Assembly: GCA_913052485.1 (NCBI GenBank)
Contig: CAJXDN010000004.1
Span: 41,650 to 105,649 of the forward strand
Length of the DNA: 64,000 nt
Direction of reading: 5' to 3'
Source: an uncultured Flammeovirgaceae bacterium
GTDB taxonomy: Bacteria; Bacteroidota; Bacteroidia; Cytophagales; MED-G16
Part shown: positions 35,726-43,672 of the stretch, in pieces
How positions within the stretch are numbered: the first letter of the stretch is position 1
Layout: every line of letters begins with the position of its first letter
Notes under the pieces: generated by a model
The model's database searches: none
What the model was told of the DNA's origin: nothing
What the model saw: the letters and a program-made list of their open reading frames with translations, nothing else
Translations under genes and position numbers: made by a program

Positions 35726-36141
35726 ACAGCTGTGGAACCATCTTTTCTAACATAAAGTACATCATATTCAGCCTTCTCATTGATAGTTTCCATTCCTGGA
35801 ACATTAATTCCTGCTGGCATTCCAGGAACAGTTAGTCCAGCGATATCTGGTTGTTTCTCAAGTAATTCTTTTATGTCTGATGCTGGCACATGACCTTCAA
35901 TAAAATATGATCCAATTATACCAGTATGACATGAGGTATTTTTTTGAGATATTTTATATTGAGTTTTAATTGACCTCATATTGTCTTCATATATAGACTC
36001 AACTTCAAAACCGTTGTTTTCTAGATGAGAAACCCATTTTTTGCAACATCCGCACGTTGGTGACATATATACAGCAACATTATTTTTTGATGCGCCACAT
36101 GATAAGGTAACAAATGATAGTATTACTATTATGTATTTCAT
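35707..36141 (-). CDS. DUF411 metal-binding lipoprotein
   Basis: A 144-residue protein. The leader ends VTLSC (Cys15). The thioredoxin-like DUF411 domain has CGCCKKW, a conserved TSCHT and GHVPASDIKELL, and the tail GLTVPGMPAG. DUF411 proteins occur in copper-handling loci and are thought to bind metal through the CxCC and Cys-His motifs. Here there is no copper pump next to it. The downstream fusion enzyme overlaps by 19 bp, so both are expressed together, although no functional link is obvious. The 64-bp divergent gap to the CotH gene contains a 7-bp palindrome. Confidence 0.87.
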   Translation of the reverse strand: MKYIIVILSFVTLSCGASKNNVAVYMSPTCGCCKKWVSHLENNGFEVESIYEDNMRSIKTQYKISQKNTSCHTGIIGSYFIEGHVPASDIKELLEKQPDIAGLTVPGMPAGINVPGMETINEKAEYDVLYVRKDGSTAVWKHYN

Positions 36142-36158
36142 ATCTGTAATCTAATATA

Positions 36159-36174
36159 TAACTTTAAAAAGTTA
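36159..36174. promoter_or_regulatory. palindrome TAACTTT-AA-AAAGTTA in divergent gap
   Basis: TAACTTT (36159-36165) and AAAGTTA (36168-36174) form a perfect 7-bp palindrome with a 2-bp centre, in the middle of the short divergent region between the DUF411 and CotH genes. The symmetry and place suit a dimeric repressor site, but the sequence is only A/T plus one G:C pair per arm, so chance is not excluded. Confidence 0.28.
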
Positions 36175-36205
36175 AATATCATTAGTGAAATAAATTAAAT
36201 TTTCT

Positions 36206-37591
36206 TTGAAAAAGTATATAACCGATGGAATGAGTTTTTTGTTGATTTTTTTTATTCTATCAACTTCTCTATCATGTAAAAAAGAAAATATTCAAATTAT
36301 CTCTGATCAAGAAGAATTAAATAATATTATTAATTCATTTGAAGAATATATATATGAAAATAATCATTCGTCAGATTATATATATGATCAAAATAAATTA
36401 CACAGGTTTGATCTTTTCTTAACACAAAAAAATTTGGATGAAATTAATAATGACCCTGCAGCTGAAAATTATGTTGAAGGATCACTGGTTTTTGAAGGAA
36501 AAGTAATAAAAAATGTCGGAATTAGATATAAAGGATCAATAGGTGCATGGGTGGGTTGCCTATCAAATGAAGACTGGACAAATCCTAGTGGTTATAAAAC
36601 CTGTCCTAAACTCTCCATGAAAATTAAAATAAATTGGAAAGGAGATAATGTATTTTATGGTATGAAAAAGCTTCAGGTTCATTCACAAAATCTTGACAAA
36701 TCAAAAATGCACGAAAGGTTGGGGTATTATATGTTTAGAAATTTTGGTATTACAGCTCCAAGATCAAACCATGCATTACTATATATCAACGGAGAATTTA
36801 ATGGTGTTTTTGCAAATACTGAAAATGTAGATGGACCTTTTACCAATAAGCACTTTATTAATCCAGGTGGCAACTTATATAAAGAAGTTTGGCCTGTAAA
36901 AAGTTCGGGCGGAAACAGAGAAGAAAATTATTTTATTGATGGATTAAAAACAAATGAAGAAATTTCTGATGTTACAAAAATAAAACGGTTTTCTGATCAG
37001 CTAGGAGCAGTAAATAAACCCGATGCGAATGAAATAGTTGAAGATTGGATAGATAAAGATCTTTTTCTGAAAACTATTTTAGTAGACAGAAGAATTGCTA
37101 ACGATGATGGCTTTATGCATTTTTATCACGAGGGAGGCTTAAATTATGAAAATCATAACTATTATTGGTATGAAGACCCTAATGATGACAAATTACAACT
37201 TATACCTTGGGATTTAGATAACTCTTTTGAAAACTTGATATCAAATCTAAACCCAGTTACTCCTATAAAGGATAAATGGTATGAAACTACAAATAATTGT
37301 AATGGATTTAGATATGGATCATTTAATCTATTACAAAAGTCTGCTGCATGTGACAAAATAGTTAGGTCATTTTCAAGTTATAGAAAAGACTACGATAGTT
37401 TAGATATTATTTTTCAAAATCAACTCTTTAATATGTCAAACATTAATACCCTTTTAGACTCATGGTACAATCAAATTAAAAATGCTGTTGAAGAAGCACA
37501 TTCAATTCATGGAGATAAAGAACCAAGTATCCAAGAATGGAATGATAATATTAACTATTTAAAATATTCAATTGATCAATCATTAAATTAA
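36206..37591 (+). CDS. CotH-like protein kinase family lipoprotein
   Basis: A 461-residue lipoprotein. The TTG start at 36206 gives a charged n-region and a leader ending SLSC (Cys24); ATG 36230 is an alternative. The CotH core is visible: KNVGIRYKGS (near residue 112), FYGMKKLQVHSQ, MHERLGYYMFRNFGI, YINGEFNGVFANTENVD, and the metal/catalytic LIPWDLDNSF (about 333-342). Spore-coat CotH is an atypical secreted kinase, and bacterial CotH domains are often joined to lamin-tail domains. The next gene, 6 bp away, encodes exactly such a domain as a separate lipoprotein. Substrate unknown. Confidence 0.84.
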   Translation: MKKYITDGMSFLLIFFILSTSLSCKKENIQIISDQEELNNIINSFEEYIYENNHSSDYIYDQNKLHRFDLFLTQKNLDEINNDPAAENYVEGSLVFEGKVIKNVGIRYKGSIGAWVGCLSNEDWTNPSGYKTCPKLSMKIKINWKGDNVFYGMKKLQVHSQNLDKSKMHERLGYYMFRNFGITAPRSNHALLYINGEFNGVFANTENVDGPFTNKHFINPGGNLYKEVWPVKSSGGNREENYFIDGLKTNEEISDVTKIKRFSDQLGAVNKPDANEIVEDWIDKDLFLKTILVDRRIANDDGFMHFYHEGGLNYENHNYYWYEDPNDDKLQLIPWDLDNSFENLISNLNPVTPIKDKWYETTNNCNGFRYGSFNLLQKSAACDKIVRSFSSYRKDYDSLDIIFQNQLFNMSNINTLLDSWYNQIKNAVEEAHSIHGDKEPSIQEWNDNINYLKYSIDQSLN

Positions 37592-37597
37592 AAAATT

Positions 37598-38116
37598 ATG
37601 AGAAAGTATGTGTTAATTATTTCATCATTATTTCTGTTTTCATGTGAAGAAGAGGATATTCAAGAAAATACGAGTATGGGTTTAATTATAAATGAGTTTT
37701 TAGCAAGTAACGATTCATGTTGTCCTGATAGCTTTGGAGACTATGACGATTGGGTTGAATTATATAACGATTCAAACGATCCGATAGATATTGGCGGAAT
37801 GTATTTTACTGATACTCAAAATGATGATAATCCCTATCAGATTCCGTTGACAAGTCCAGATAAGACAACAATACAACCTGGAGGATATCTTGTAATATGG
37901 TGCGATGATGATCAAGAACAAGGTCCTCTTCATATAAGTAAAAAACTAAAAAAAGGTGGTGAGTCCGTAATTCTTTTGTCAAGTGATAAGACAACTGTTA
38001 TTGACTCTTACATATTTGAGGGACAAACAACTGACATCTCGATGGGAAGAAATTCTAATAATTTTAGTGAGTGGATATTTTTTGATTCACCTTCACCAGG
38101 ATTAAAAAATAATTAG
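37598..38116 (+). CDS. lamin-tail domain (LTD) lipoprotein
   Basis: A 172-residue lipoprotein (leader ending FLFSC, Cys16). After a short acidic linker the mature part is one LTD: LIINEFLASN, DWVELYND, PIDIGGMYFTD, PGGYLVIWCDDD and GESVILLSSD. This immunoglobulin-like fold occurs in secreted bacterial proteins, often together with CotH, nucleases or phosphatases, and probably mediates binding. A Cys pair (SCCPD) near residue 42 is unusual. It is co-directional with CotH (6-bp gap), and its stop interlocks with the convergent desaturase (4-bp overlap). Confidence 0.85.
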   Translation: MRKYVLIISSLFLFSCEEEDIQENTSMGLIINEFLASNDSCCPDSFGDYDDWVELYNDSNDPIDIGGMYFTDTQNDDNPYQIPLTSPDKTTIQPGGYLVIWCDDDQEQGPLHISKKLKKGGESVILLSSDKTTVIDSYIFEGQTTDISMGRNSNNFSEWIFFDSPSPGLKNN

Positions 38117-39213
38117 GCACTCTGAAGAGGTTTTTTAGCCATAGACTTTAAAAATAGAAAATGAGACTTTATTGCCTCTCTCGTTGTCTTATACTCGTTA
38201 TATGGTAATCTAAATTCATTTGCAGTCTTTTTTACTATTTCGGATAGTTTCTTGTAATGTATGTGAGATATATTAGGAAACAGGTGATGCTCAACCTGAA
38301 AATTAAGTCCGCCGGAAAACCAGTTCATAAATTTATTTTTTGTTGAGAAGTTTGATGTAGTAAATAATTGATGAATTGCCCATGTATTCTTCATGTCATG
38401 AGATTTATTTGGTATAGGCATTTCAACCTTCTCAACTATATGAGCTAGTTGGAATATTGTACTTAGGATAATACCTGCTGTGTAGTGCATAATAAAAAAC
38501 CCTAAAAGAATTTTCCACCATGCAAAATCAAGATAAATTAGAGGTAAAACAATCCAGATTGAATAATATAGAGTTTTAGTAAAGATTAGGTTCATCCATT
38601 GTTTCACAGGACTTACAAATTTTTTAAATGAGAGTTTTCTATTTATGTATCTTTTTGTTTGAAAATAGTCTGTGACTATAGCCCAGTTTATTGTCATTAA
38701 ACCATATAGAAGAAATGAGTATATGTGTTGGAATTTATGATGAGGTTTCCATTTAGTATGTTCACTAAACCTTAAAATTCTTCCGGCATCAAGATCTTCA
38801 TCATGCCCATGTATATTAGTGTATGTATGATGAAGTACGTTATGTTGTACTTGCCAATTGTACGCATTTCCTGCGAGTATATAAATACTACTTCCCATCA
38901 ATTTATTAACCCATTTCTTACTTGAGAAAACTCCATGATTTCCATCATGCATAATATTCATTCCAACACCTGCCATCCCAATTCCAGTAATAACTATAAG
39001 TCCTAATGCGACCCATTGATTTAAATCAAATAACATTATGATGAAATATGGGATTATGAAGATTCCAAAAATAATTAACGACTTTAAATATAATCTCCAA
39101 TTTCCTGTTCTTTTTAAATTATTTTCTGAAAAGTAATTATTAACTCTTTTATTGAGAATTCTAAAAAATTTTTTTGGGTCATTACTAGAAAATTTGGGTA
39201 ATATTTTATTCAT
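38113..39213 (-). CDS. membrane fatty acid (acyl-lipid/acyl-CoA) desaturase
   Basis: A 366-residue integral membrane di-iron enzyme with about four membrane helices. All three histidine boxes are present: HDGNHG (89-94), HNVLHH (124-129) and QVEHH (306-310, the Gln form seen in front-end desaturases). Additional HGHDED and HIVEKVEMP segments resemble bacterial delta-5/6-type linoleoyl desaturases. It introduces a double bond into an acyl chain using O2 and an electron donor. No cytochrome b5 domain is fused and no ferredoxin or reductase gene is adjacent, so donors are elsewhere. Membrane fluidity at low temperature is a likely role. Confidence 0.93.
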   Translation of the reverse strand: MNKILPKFSSNDPKKFFRILNKRVNNYFSENNLKRTGNWRLYLKSLIIFGIFIIPYFIIMLFDLNQWVALGLIVITGIGMAGVGMNIMHDGNHGVFSSKKWVNKLMGSSIYILAGNAYNWQVQHNVLHHTYTNIHGHDEDLDAGRILRFSEHTKWKPHHKFQHIYSFLLYGLMTINWAIVTDYFQTKRYINRKLSFKKFVSPVKQWMNLIFTKTLYYSIWIVLPLIYLDFAWWKILLGFFIMHYTAGIILSTIFQLAHIVEKVEMPIPNKSHDMKNTWAIHQLFTTSNFSTKNKFMNWFSGGLNFQVEHHLFPNISHIHYKKLSEIVKKTANEFRLPYNEYKTTREAIKSHFLFLKSMAKKPLQSA

Positions 39214-39288
39214 ATGTAAATCAAATAAATAAAAGACTAAAAATGAATAAAAATGTATATTTTAAAATATAATTTTAAAGTTGATATC

Positions 39289-39924
39289 ATGGAAGTTAAA
39301 AACTTTAAAAGTCATTGGGATAATGCATATATAAATTCAAATATTGAAGATTTAGGTTGGTATGAGAGAATGCCAAAAGCAACATTAGGTCTATTTGAAA
39401 AATATAATATATCAAAAGATTCAGTAGTTTTTAATGCTGGAGCAGGATGTACAACATTTATTAAATTTTTATTAGAGAGAGATTACAGGAATATTATAGT
39501 TAATGATATTTCCTCAATAGCAATAAATAAACTTAGAGGAGAATTAAATAAATATGATAATATAAAATGGATTATTGATGATTTGACAAAATCTAAAAAA
39601 GTTAAAATTATGCAGAAAATTGACTTTTGGTATGATAGGGCAGTACTGCATTTTTTTACGGATGAAGAACAGCAGAGAAATTATTTTTCCTTGATTAGAG
39701 ATAAGATGAATATAGATGGATATGTTTTGCTATCACAGTTTGCGAAAGGTGGTGCAAATAAATGCTGTGGCTTGGATGTAGTAAATTATGATGATCAAAT
39801 GTTTCAGAATGGTTTAGGCGATAAATTTAAATTTGTTGAGTCTTTTTTATATAGCTACCAACACCCATACAACAGTAATAGAAGAAAATATATATATTCA
39901 TTGTTTAAGAGAATAAAGAAATAA
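39289..39924 (+). CDS. class I SAM-dependent methyltransferase
   Basis: About 211 residues from the ATG at 39289; an ATG at 39253 would add 12 hydrophobic residues that homologues lack. The N-terminal FKSHWDNAY...LGWYERMP segment is the entry motif of a common family of small methyltransferases (TPMT-like in annotation). Motif I is NAGAGC (49-54), VNDIS holds the acidic residue for SAM ribose, and IDFWYDRAVLHFF is motif IV/post-IV. The acceptor substrate cannot be inferred; thiopurine methylation is unlikely to be the natural role. It is divergent from the desaturase. Confidence 0.82.
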   Translation: MEVKNFKSHWDNAYINSNIEDLGWYERMPKATLGLFEKYNISKDSVVFNAGAGCTTFIKFLLERDYRNIIVNDISSIAINKLRGELNKYDNIKWIIDDLTKSKKVKIMQKIDFWYDRAVLHFFTDEEQQRNYFSLIRDKMNIDGYVLLSQFAKGGANKCCGLDVVNYDDQMFQNGLGDKFKFVESFLYSYQHPYNSNRRKYIYSLFKRIKK

Positions 39925-40041
39925 TTTCAATTATAATACCATCCGATATTGCTTTTTTTCAAATTTGCTATCTTGAACTAATCAATTTTTCATACTCTTA
40001 ATTAAGTTTCTCATTTAATATAACTAGATTGAAATTAGCCA

Positions 40042-40809
40042 ATGAAAAAATTATTTTTAGTATTTATTATTCTTTCATGTACAAAAGATATCACTGATAA
40101 ATCACCCACATGTGATAACATCTACAACCCACCATTTGGAGGTACAATTTTTATTGATCCTGATATAATTACTGAGGAGGATCCAACTACGTTTGTAAGT
40201 CTATCATATGCTGGAACAGGTTCAAGATTAATGTATGACAGAAGATATGGATGGATAACATCAGATCCATTCTTATTTCCTGCTGAATATGACGACGGAC
40301 TTAGTATTGAGATTCAGGTCAATCCTGAATTTGGATCATGGGAGAATGCACAAATTTATGCTCTTAAATATGCTGAAGTTATTGGAAGGTTGACAACGCA
40401 ACTCAGGAAAGATGTCCAGACCTCTTGGATTCATAAGGGCAATGAACCGTTTGGTGGTGGGAACAATAACCTCTTAATTCACACTGACTGGTCAGAAAAA
40501 AATTATGAGGATCAGGGTATTTTGGAGGAGACATTAGTACATGAGGCAGCACACACGTCATTGGATTCCTACCACGCTGAGTCAGGTGGGTGGTTAGATG
40601 CACAAATTGCTGATTGTGAATTTATTTCTGAGTATGCTAGAGATAATCCAATTAGAGAAGATATAGCAGAGAGTTATCTTCCATATTTAGCTGTGACTTA
40701 TAGATCTGATAGAATATCTCCAGCTTTGAAGAAAACTATTGAGAATGCAATTCCAAATAGGATAATATATTTTGATAGTCAAAATTTTAATATGTATCCT
40801 TTCCAGTGA
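40042..40809 (+). CDS. HExxH putative zinc metallopeptidase-like lipoprotein
   Basis: A 255-residue lipoprotein (leader ending IILSC, Cys13). His167-Glu168-Ala-Ala-His171 is a zinc-binding HExxH. About 35 residues later REDIAES (Glu206-Glu210) offers an acidic third ligand, as in gluzincins. GGW and CEFISEY lie between the two. The 1745-residue protein at 48889 has the same order (HEKAH, GGW, AEFVSAY, NEDFAES), so both share an uncharacterised peptidase-like fold. It starts 117 bp after the methyltransferase and ends 4 bp before the TSP3/BspA surface protein, with which it is probably co-expressed. Confidence 0.7.
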   Translation: MKKLFLVFIILSCTKDITDKSPTCDNIYNPPFGGTIFIDPDIITEEDPTTFVSLSYAGTGSRLMYDRRYGWITSDPFLFPAEYDDGLSIEIQVNPEFGSWENAQIYALKYAEVIGRLTTQLRKDVQTSWIHKGNEPFGGGNNNLLIHTDWSEKNYEDQGILEETLVHEAAHTSLDSYHAESGGWLDAQIADCEFISEYARDNPIREDIAESYLPYLAVTYRSDRISPALKKTIENAIPNRIIYFDSQNFNMYPFQ

Positions 40810-40813
40810 GACT

Positions 40814-41989
40814 ATGAGTAAATATTATGTTTTCTTTATTTTAATGGTTTTATATTCTTGTGAGGATATAGAATATTTCTCTTTAAATACAGTCGTTTTC
40901 CCAGAAGTTGGGGGAGAACTTAATATATACGGTGGATCATTTTTGGAGGGAGAGGAATTAATATTAGTTGCTACGCCAAAGGAGTTTTTTGAATTTGAAA
41001 ATTGGGATGGAAGTGAGACAGGAAATGATTCAATAATAAAATTCACAATGGATTCTGATAAAGTTATTTATGCATTATTTAAAAAAAAAGATACTGATGG
41101 GGATGGCTACTCAGATGATATAGATTTATGTAGTGATACTCCACCGGGAATGATCGTAAATAATAAAGGATGTCCATCAATGGAGCCAGATTACGATAAA
41201 GATGGAGTGTTAAATGAGAATGATTTGTGTCCAAATACACCAGTTAACACATCAGTTTCAATTAATGGCTGTCCTCTAATTTATGTAGATCAAAATGGTA
41301 TTACACTGAAAGCAACTGATGATGCAAAAGATTCAATTGGAAAGATTGTAAATTTTAAGGGAGATAAAATTCTGATTGTAGATGAATGGAAAGATGTTAA
41401 AGAATTAGATGCACCAAATTTTAAAGATGATTTAAAAGTTGTGACGACTTTTTTAGATAGTTTAGGGTATTTCTGTACTACACCTTGCACAATCAGCAGT
41501 GATTTTGATTTATCAACATGGGATATAAGTAATGTCAGATCTATAAATTATACTTTTTGGAATACAGATGGGTTTGATCAAGACATATCTAAGTGGGATG
41601 TGAGTAATGTAAATGAAATGCAGGGGTTATTTTTATATACTCGAAATATAAATGTTGATATTTCAATGTGGGATGTATCAAATGTAAAAAATATGAGGGC
41701 TATGTTTAAAAATTCTTTTTTTGCTAATCCTGATGTTTCATTATGGGATGTAAGCAATGTTTTAGATATGAAAGAAATGTTTTACGGAACAGATATTGAC
41801 CAAAATTTAAAGTATTGGAATGTCAGAAAAGTAATAAACATGGAACGTATGTTTTATGACGCTAAATACTTTAATCAAGATTTATCAATATGGGATGTGG
41901 GTAATGTTGAGAAATGTAGTGGTTTTTATACTGGCGCTGACTCTTGGGAATTAACAAAACCAAATTTTATTATATGCGACCCTGACTAA
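40814..41989 (+). CDS. surface lipoprotein with InlB-like, thrombospondin type 3 and BspA/DUF285 repeats
   Basis: About 391 residues from ATG 40814 (4 bp after the upstream stop), with a lipobox ending LYSC. Order of domains: an InlB B-repeat-like segment (GEELILVATPKEFFEFENW), two calcium-binding TSP3 repeats (DTDGDGYSDDIDLC and DYDKDGVLNENDLC, each closed by a GCP), then about five DUF285/BspA repeats with the recurring core WDVSNV. Such proteins are outer-surface adhesins or binding proteins. The final segment lacks a T9SS tail, consistent with lipoprotein export to the surface. It probably acts with the HExxH lipoprotein just upstream. Confidence 0.82.
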   Translation: MSKYYVFFILMVLYSCEDIEYFSLNTVVFPEVGGELNIYGGSFLEGEELILVATPKEFFEFENWDGSETGNDSIIKFTMDSDKVIYALFKKKDTDGDGYSDDIDLCSDTPPGMIVNNKGCPSMEPDYDKDGVLNENDLCPNTPVNTSVSINGCPLIYVDQNGITLKATDDAKDSIGKIVNFKGDKILIVDEWKDVKELDAPNFKDDLKVVTTFLDSLGYFCTTPCTISSDFDLSTWDISNVRSINYTFWNTDGFDQDISKWDVSNVNEMQGLFLYTRNINVDISMWDVSNVKNMRAMFKNSFFANPDVSLWDVSNVLDMKEMFYGTDIDQNLKYWNVRKVINMERMFYDAKYFNQDLSIWDVGNVEKCSGFYTGADSWELTKPNFIICDPD

Positions 41990-42010
41990 TTTTTTTAATA
42001 AATTGTGAAT

Positions 42011-42736
42011 ATGAAGAATGCAATAATTATTGGAGCATCATCTGGTATTGGAAAAGGTATCTCTTTAGAATTGCTGAAGAATAGATATAAAATAGCCATA
42101 TCCGCTAGGAGGGAGGAGAGGTTAAATGAAATTAAAAAAAATAACCCTGATAATGTACTGGTTTATCCATTTGACTCCTCAACAGAAAAAAATGATAAAT
42201 TAATAAGTTCTATGATTAATGATTTGGGGGATGTTGATTTAATTATTTATTGTTCTGGTATTGGGATAATCAATAAAGAGTTAGAATATTTAAAAGATAA
42301 GAAAGTAAATAATTTAAATGTGATGGGTTTTAATCAAGTCGCTACATATTCTTTTAATTACTTCCAAAAGAGGGGTGGAGGTCATTTTGTAAATATTAGT
42401 TCAGTGGCATCTGAAATTGGTAATGGATTAGCGACTTCCTATAACGCATCAAAAGCTTTCCAGGCAAATTATTTACAAGGTTTAAGATTTAAAGCATTTA
42501 AACTAAAGTTACCAATTTTTCTTACTGATGTGAGACCAGGTTTTGTTGATACAGATATTTTAATGGGTAATAAAGATAAATTATTTTGGGTGGCTCCTCT
42601 TGACAAGGCCTGTTATCAAATTATGAGTGGTATAAAAAGTAAAAAGAAAATCCTTTATGTAACCAAAAGATGGAAGATAATTTCCTTATTAATAAAACTT
42701 TTACCCGAAAATATACTAAGGTTATTTTTTCGATAA
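42011..42736 (+). CDS. short-chain dehydrogenase/reductase (SDR)
   Basis: A 241-residue cytoplasmic SDR; ATG 42011 is preferred over GTG 42005. The nucleotide motif GASSGIG is at residues 8-14, the catalytic Ser is in ISSVASE (130-131), and Tyr144 and Lys148 form YxxxK in SYNASK. SARREERL after strand 2 suggests NADPH preference through arginines. VRPGFVDTDI is the usual post-catalytic segment. The C-terminus (KRWKIISLLIKLLPENILRLFFR) is hydrophobic and basic, as in SDRs that sit at the membrane or act on lipids. Substrate unknown. The ABC transporter genes follow. Confidence 0.9.
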   Translation: MKNAIIIGASSGIGKGISLELLKNRYKIAISARREERLNEIKKNNPDNVLVYPFDSSTEKNDKLISSMINDLGDVDLIIYCSGIGIINKELEYLKDKKVNNLNVMGFNQVATYSFNYFQKRGGGHFVNISSVASEIGNGLATSYNASKAFQANYLQGLRFKAFKLKLPIFLTDVRPGFVDTDILMGNKDKLFWVAPLDKACYQIMSGIKSKKKILYVTKRWKIISLLIKLLPENILRLFFR

Positions 42737-42766
42737 TACATTAATCTAATTAAATTGCTCTCATAT

Positions 42767-43672
42767 ATGTTGTCTGTTAAGAATATCAGTAAATCATACG
42801 TGAATCACAAGGCATTAGAAGATGTGTCGGTAGATATAAGTAAGTCAAGTATTTTTGGTCTGCTTGGTCCAAATGGTGCTGGAAAGACATCTCTAATTAG
42901 AATCATAAATCAGATAATTAATCAAGACAATGGCGATATTTTGTTAGACGGAAGGCCAATTACTTATGATGATGTAAGGAAAATTGGTTATATGCCTGAG
43001 GAGAGAGGCTTATATAAAAAGATGAAGGTAGGTGACTTTCTATTATTCATGGGTAAGTTAAAAGGATTGAGTAGAAATCAATGTATTGATTCAGCAAAGT
43101 TGTGGTTTGATAATCTAGAAGTTTCAAATTGGTGGGACAAGAATATTGAAGATTTATCAAAAGGAATGAGTCAAAAGGTTCAATTTATTTCAACTGTACT
43201 TCATGATCCTGATCTTATTATTTTGGATGAACCATTCTCAGGTTTTGATCCAGTTAATGCTAATTTAGTTAAGTCTAACCTAATTAGACTCAAGGGTGAG
43301 GGTAAGACAATAATTTTTTCAACTCACAGAATGGAGTCAGTAGATGAATTGTGTGATCATGTTGCAATGATCAATAACTCAAAAAAAATTTTAGACGGGA
43401 ATACAGAAAAAATTAAAATGGAATATAAATCAGATAACTATGTTATTATCCATGACAAAAAACTTGTTAAAGACTCGACTTATAAACAAGTAAAAACTGA
43501 AAAAATATCAGAGGGTATTTATGAATCCGAAGTGTCTTTATCAAAAAATAAATCATATGAGCAATTATTTAATTTTATATCGAAACACTCAAGAATCATA
43601 TCTTTTAAAGAAAAAATTCCTAATATGAATGATATTTTTATAATGAAAGTAAAGGAGGGAGACAATGAATAA
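42767..43672 (+). CDS. ABC transporter ATP-binding protein (NatA-like)
   Basis: About 301 residues from ATG 42767; a TTG at 42755 would add four residues. Walker A is GPNGAGKT (34-41), the signature is LSKGMSQK, Walker B is LIILDEP and the switch region is FSTHRM. The long C-terminal extension after about residue 215, together with the EERGLY turn, is typical of NatA/DrrA-type exporters. It partners with the permease whose start overlaps its last 8 bases. NatAB exports Na+ in Bacillus, but many homologues have other substrates, so the cargo is left open. Confidence 0.93.
   Translation: MLSVKNISKSYVNHKALEDVSVDISKSSIFGLLGPNGAGKTSLIRIINQIINQDNGDILLDGRPITYDDVRKIGYMPEERGLYKKMKVGDFLLFMGKLKGLSRNQCIDSAKLWFDNLEVSNWWDKNIEDLSKGMSQKVQFISTVLHDPDLIILDEPFSGFDPVNANLVKSNLIRLKGEGKTIIFSTHRMESVDELCDHVAMINNSKKILDGNTEKIKMEYKSDNYVIIHDKKLVKDSTYKQVKTEKISEGIYESEVSLSKNKSYEQLFNFISKHSRIISFKEKIPNMNDIFIMKVKEGDNE

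Noticed and set aside
43654..43659. GGAGG as a Shine-Dalgarno for the ABC permease
   Set aside because: It lies in the coding end of the ATPase, and Bacteroidia generally do not use SD pairing; probably incidental.
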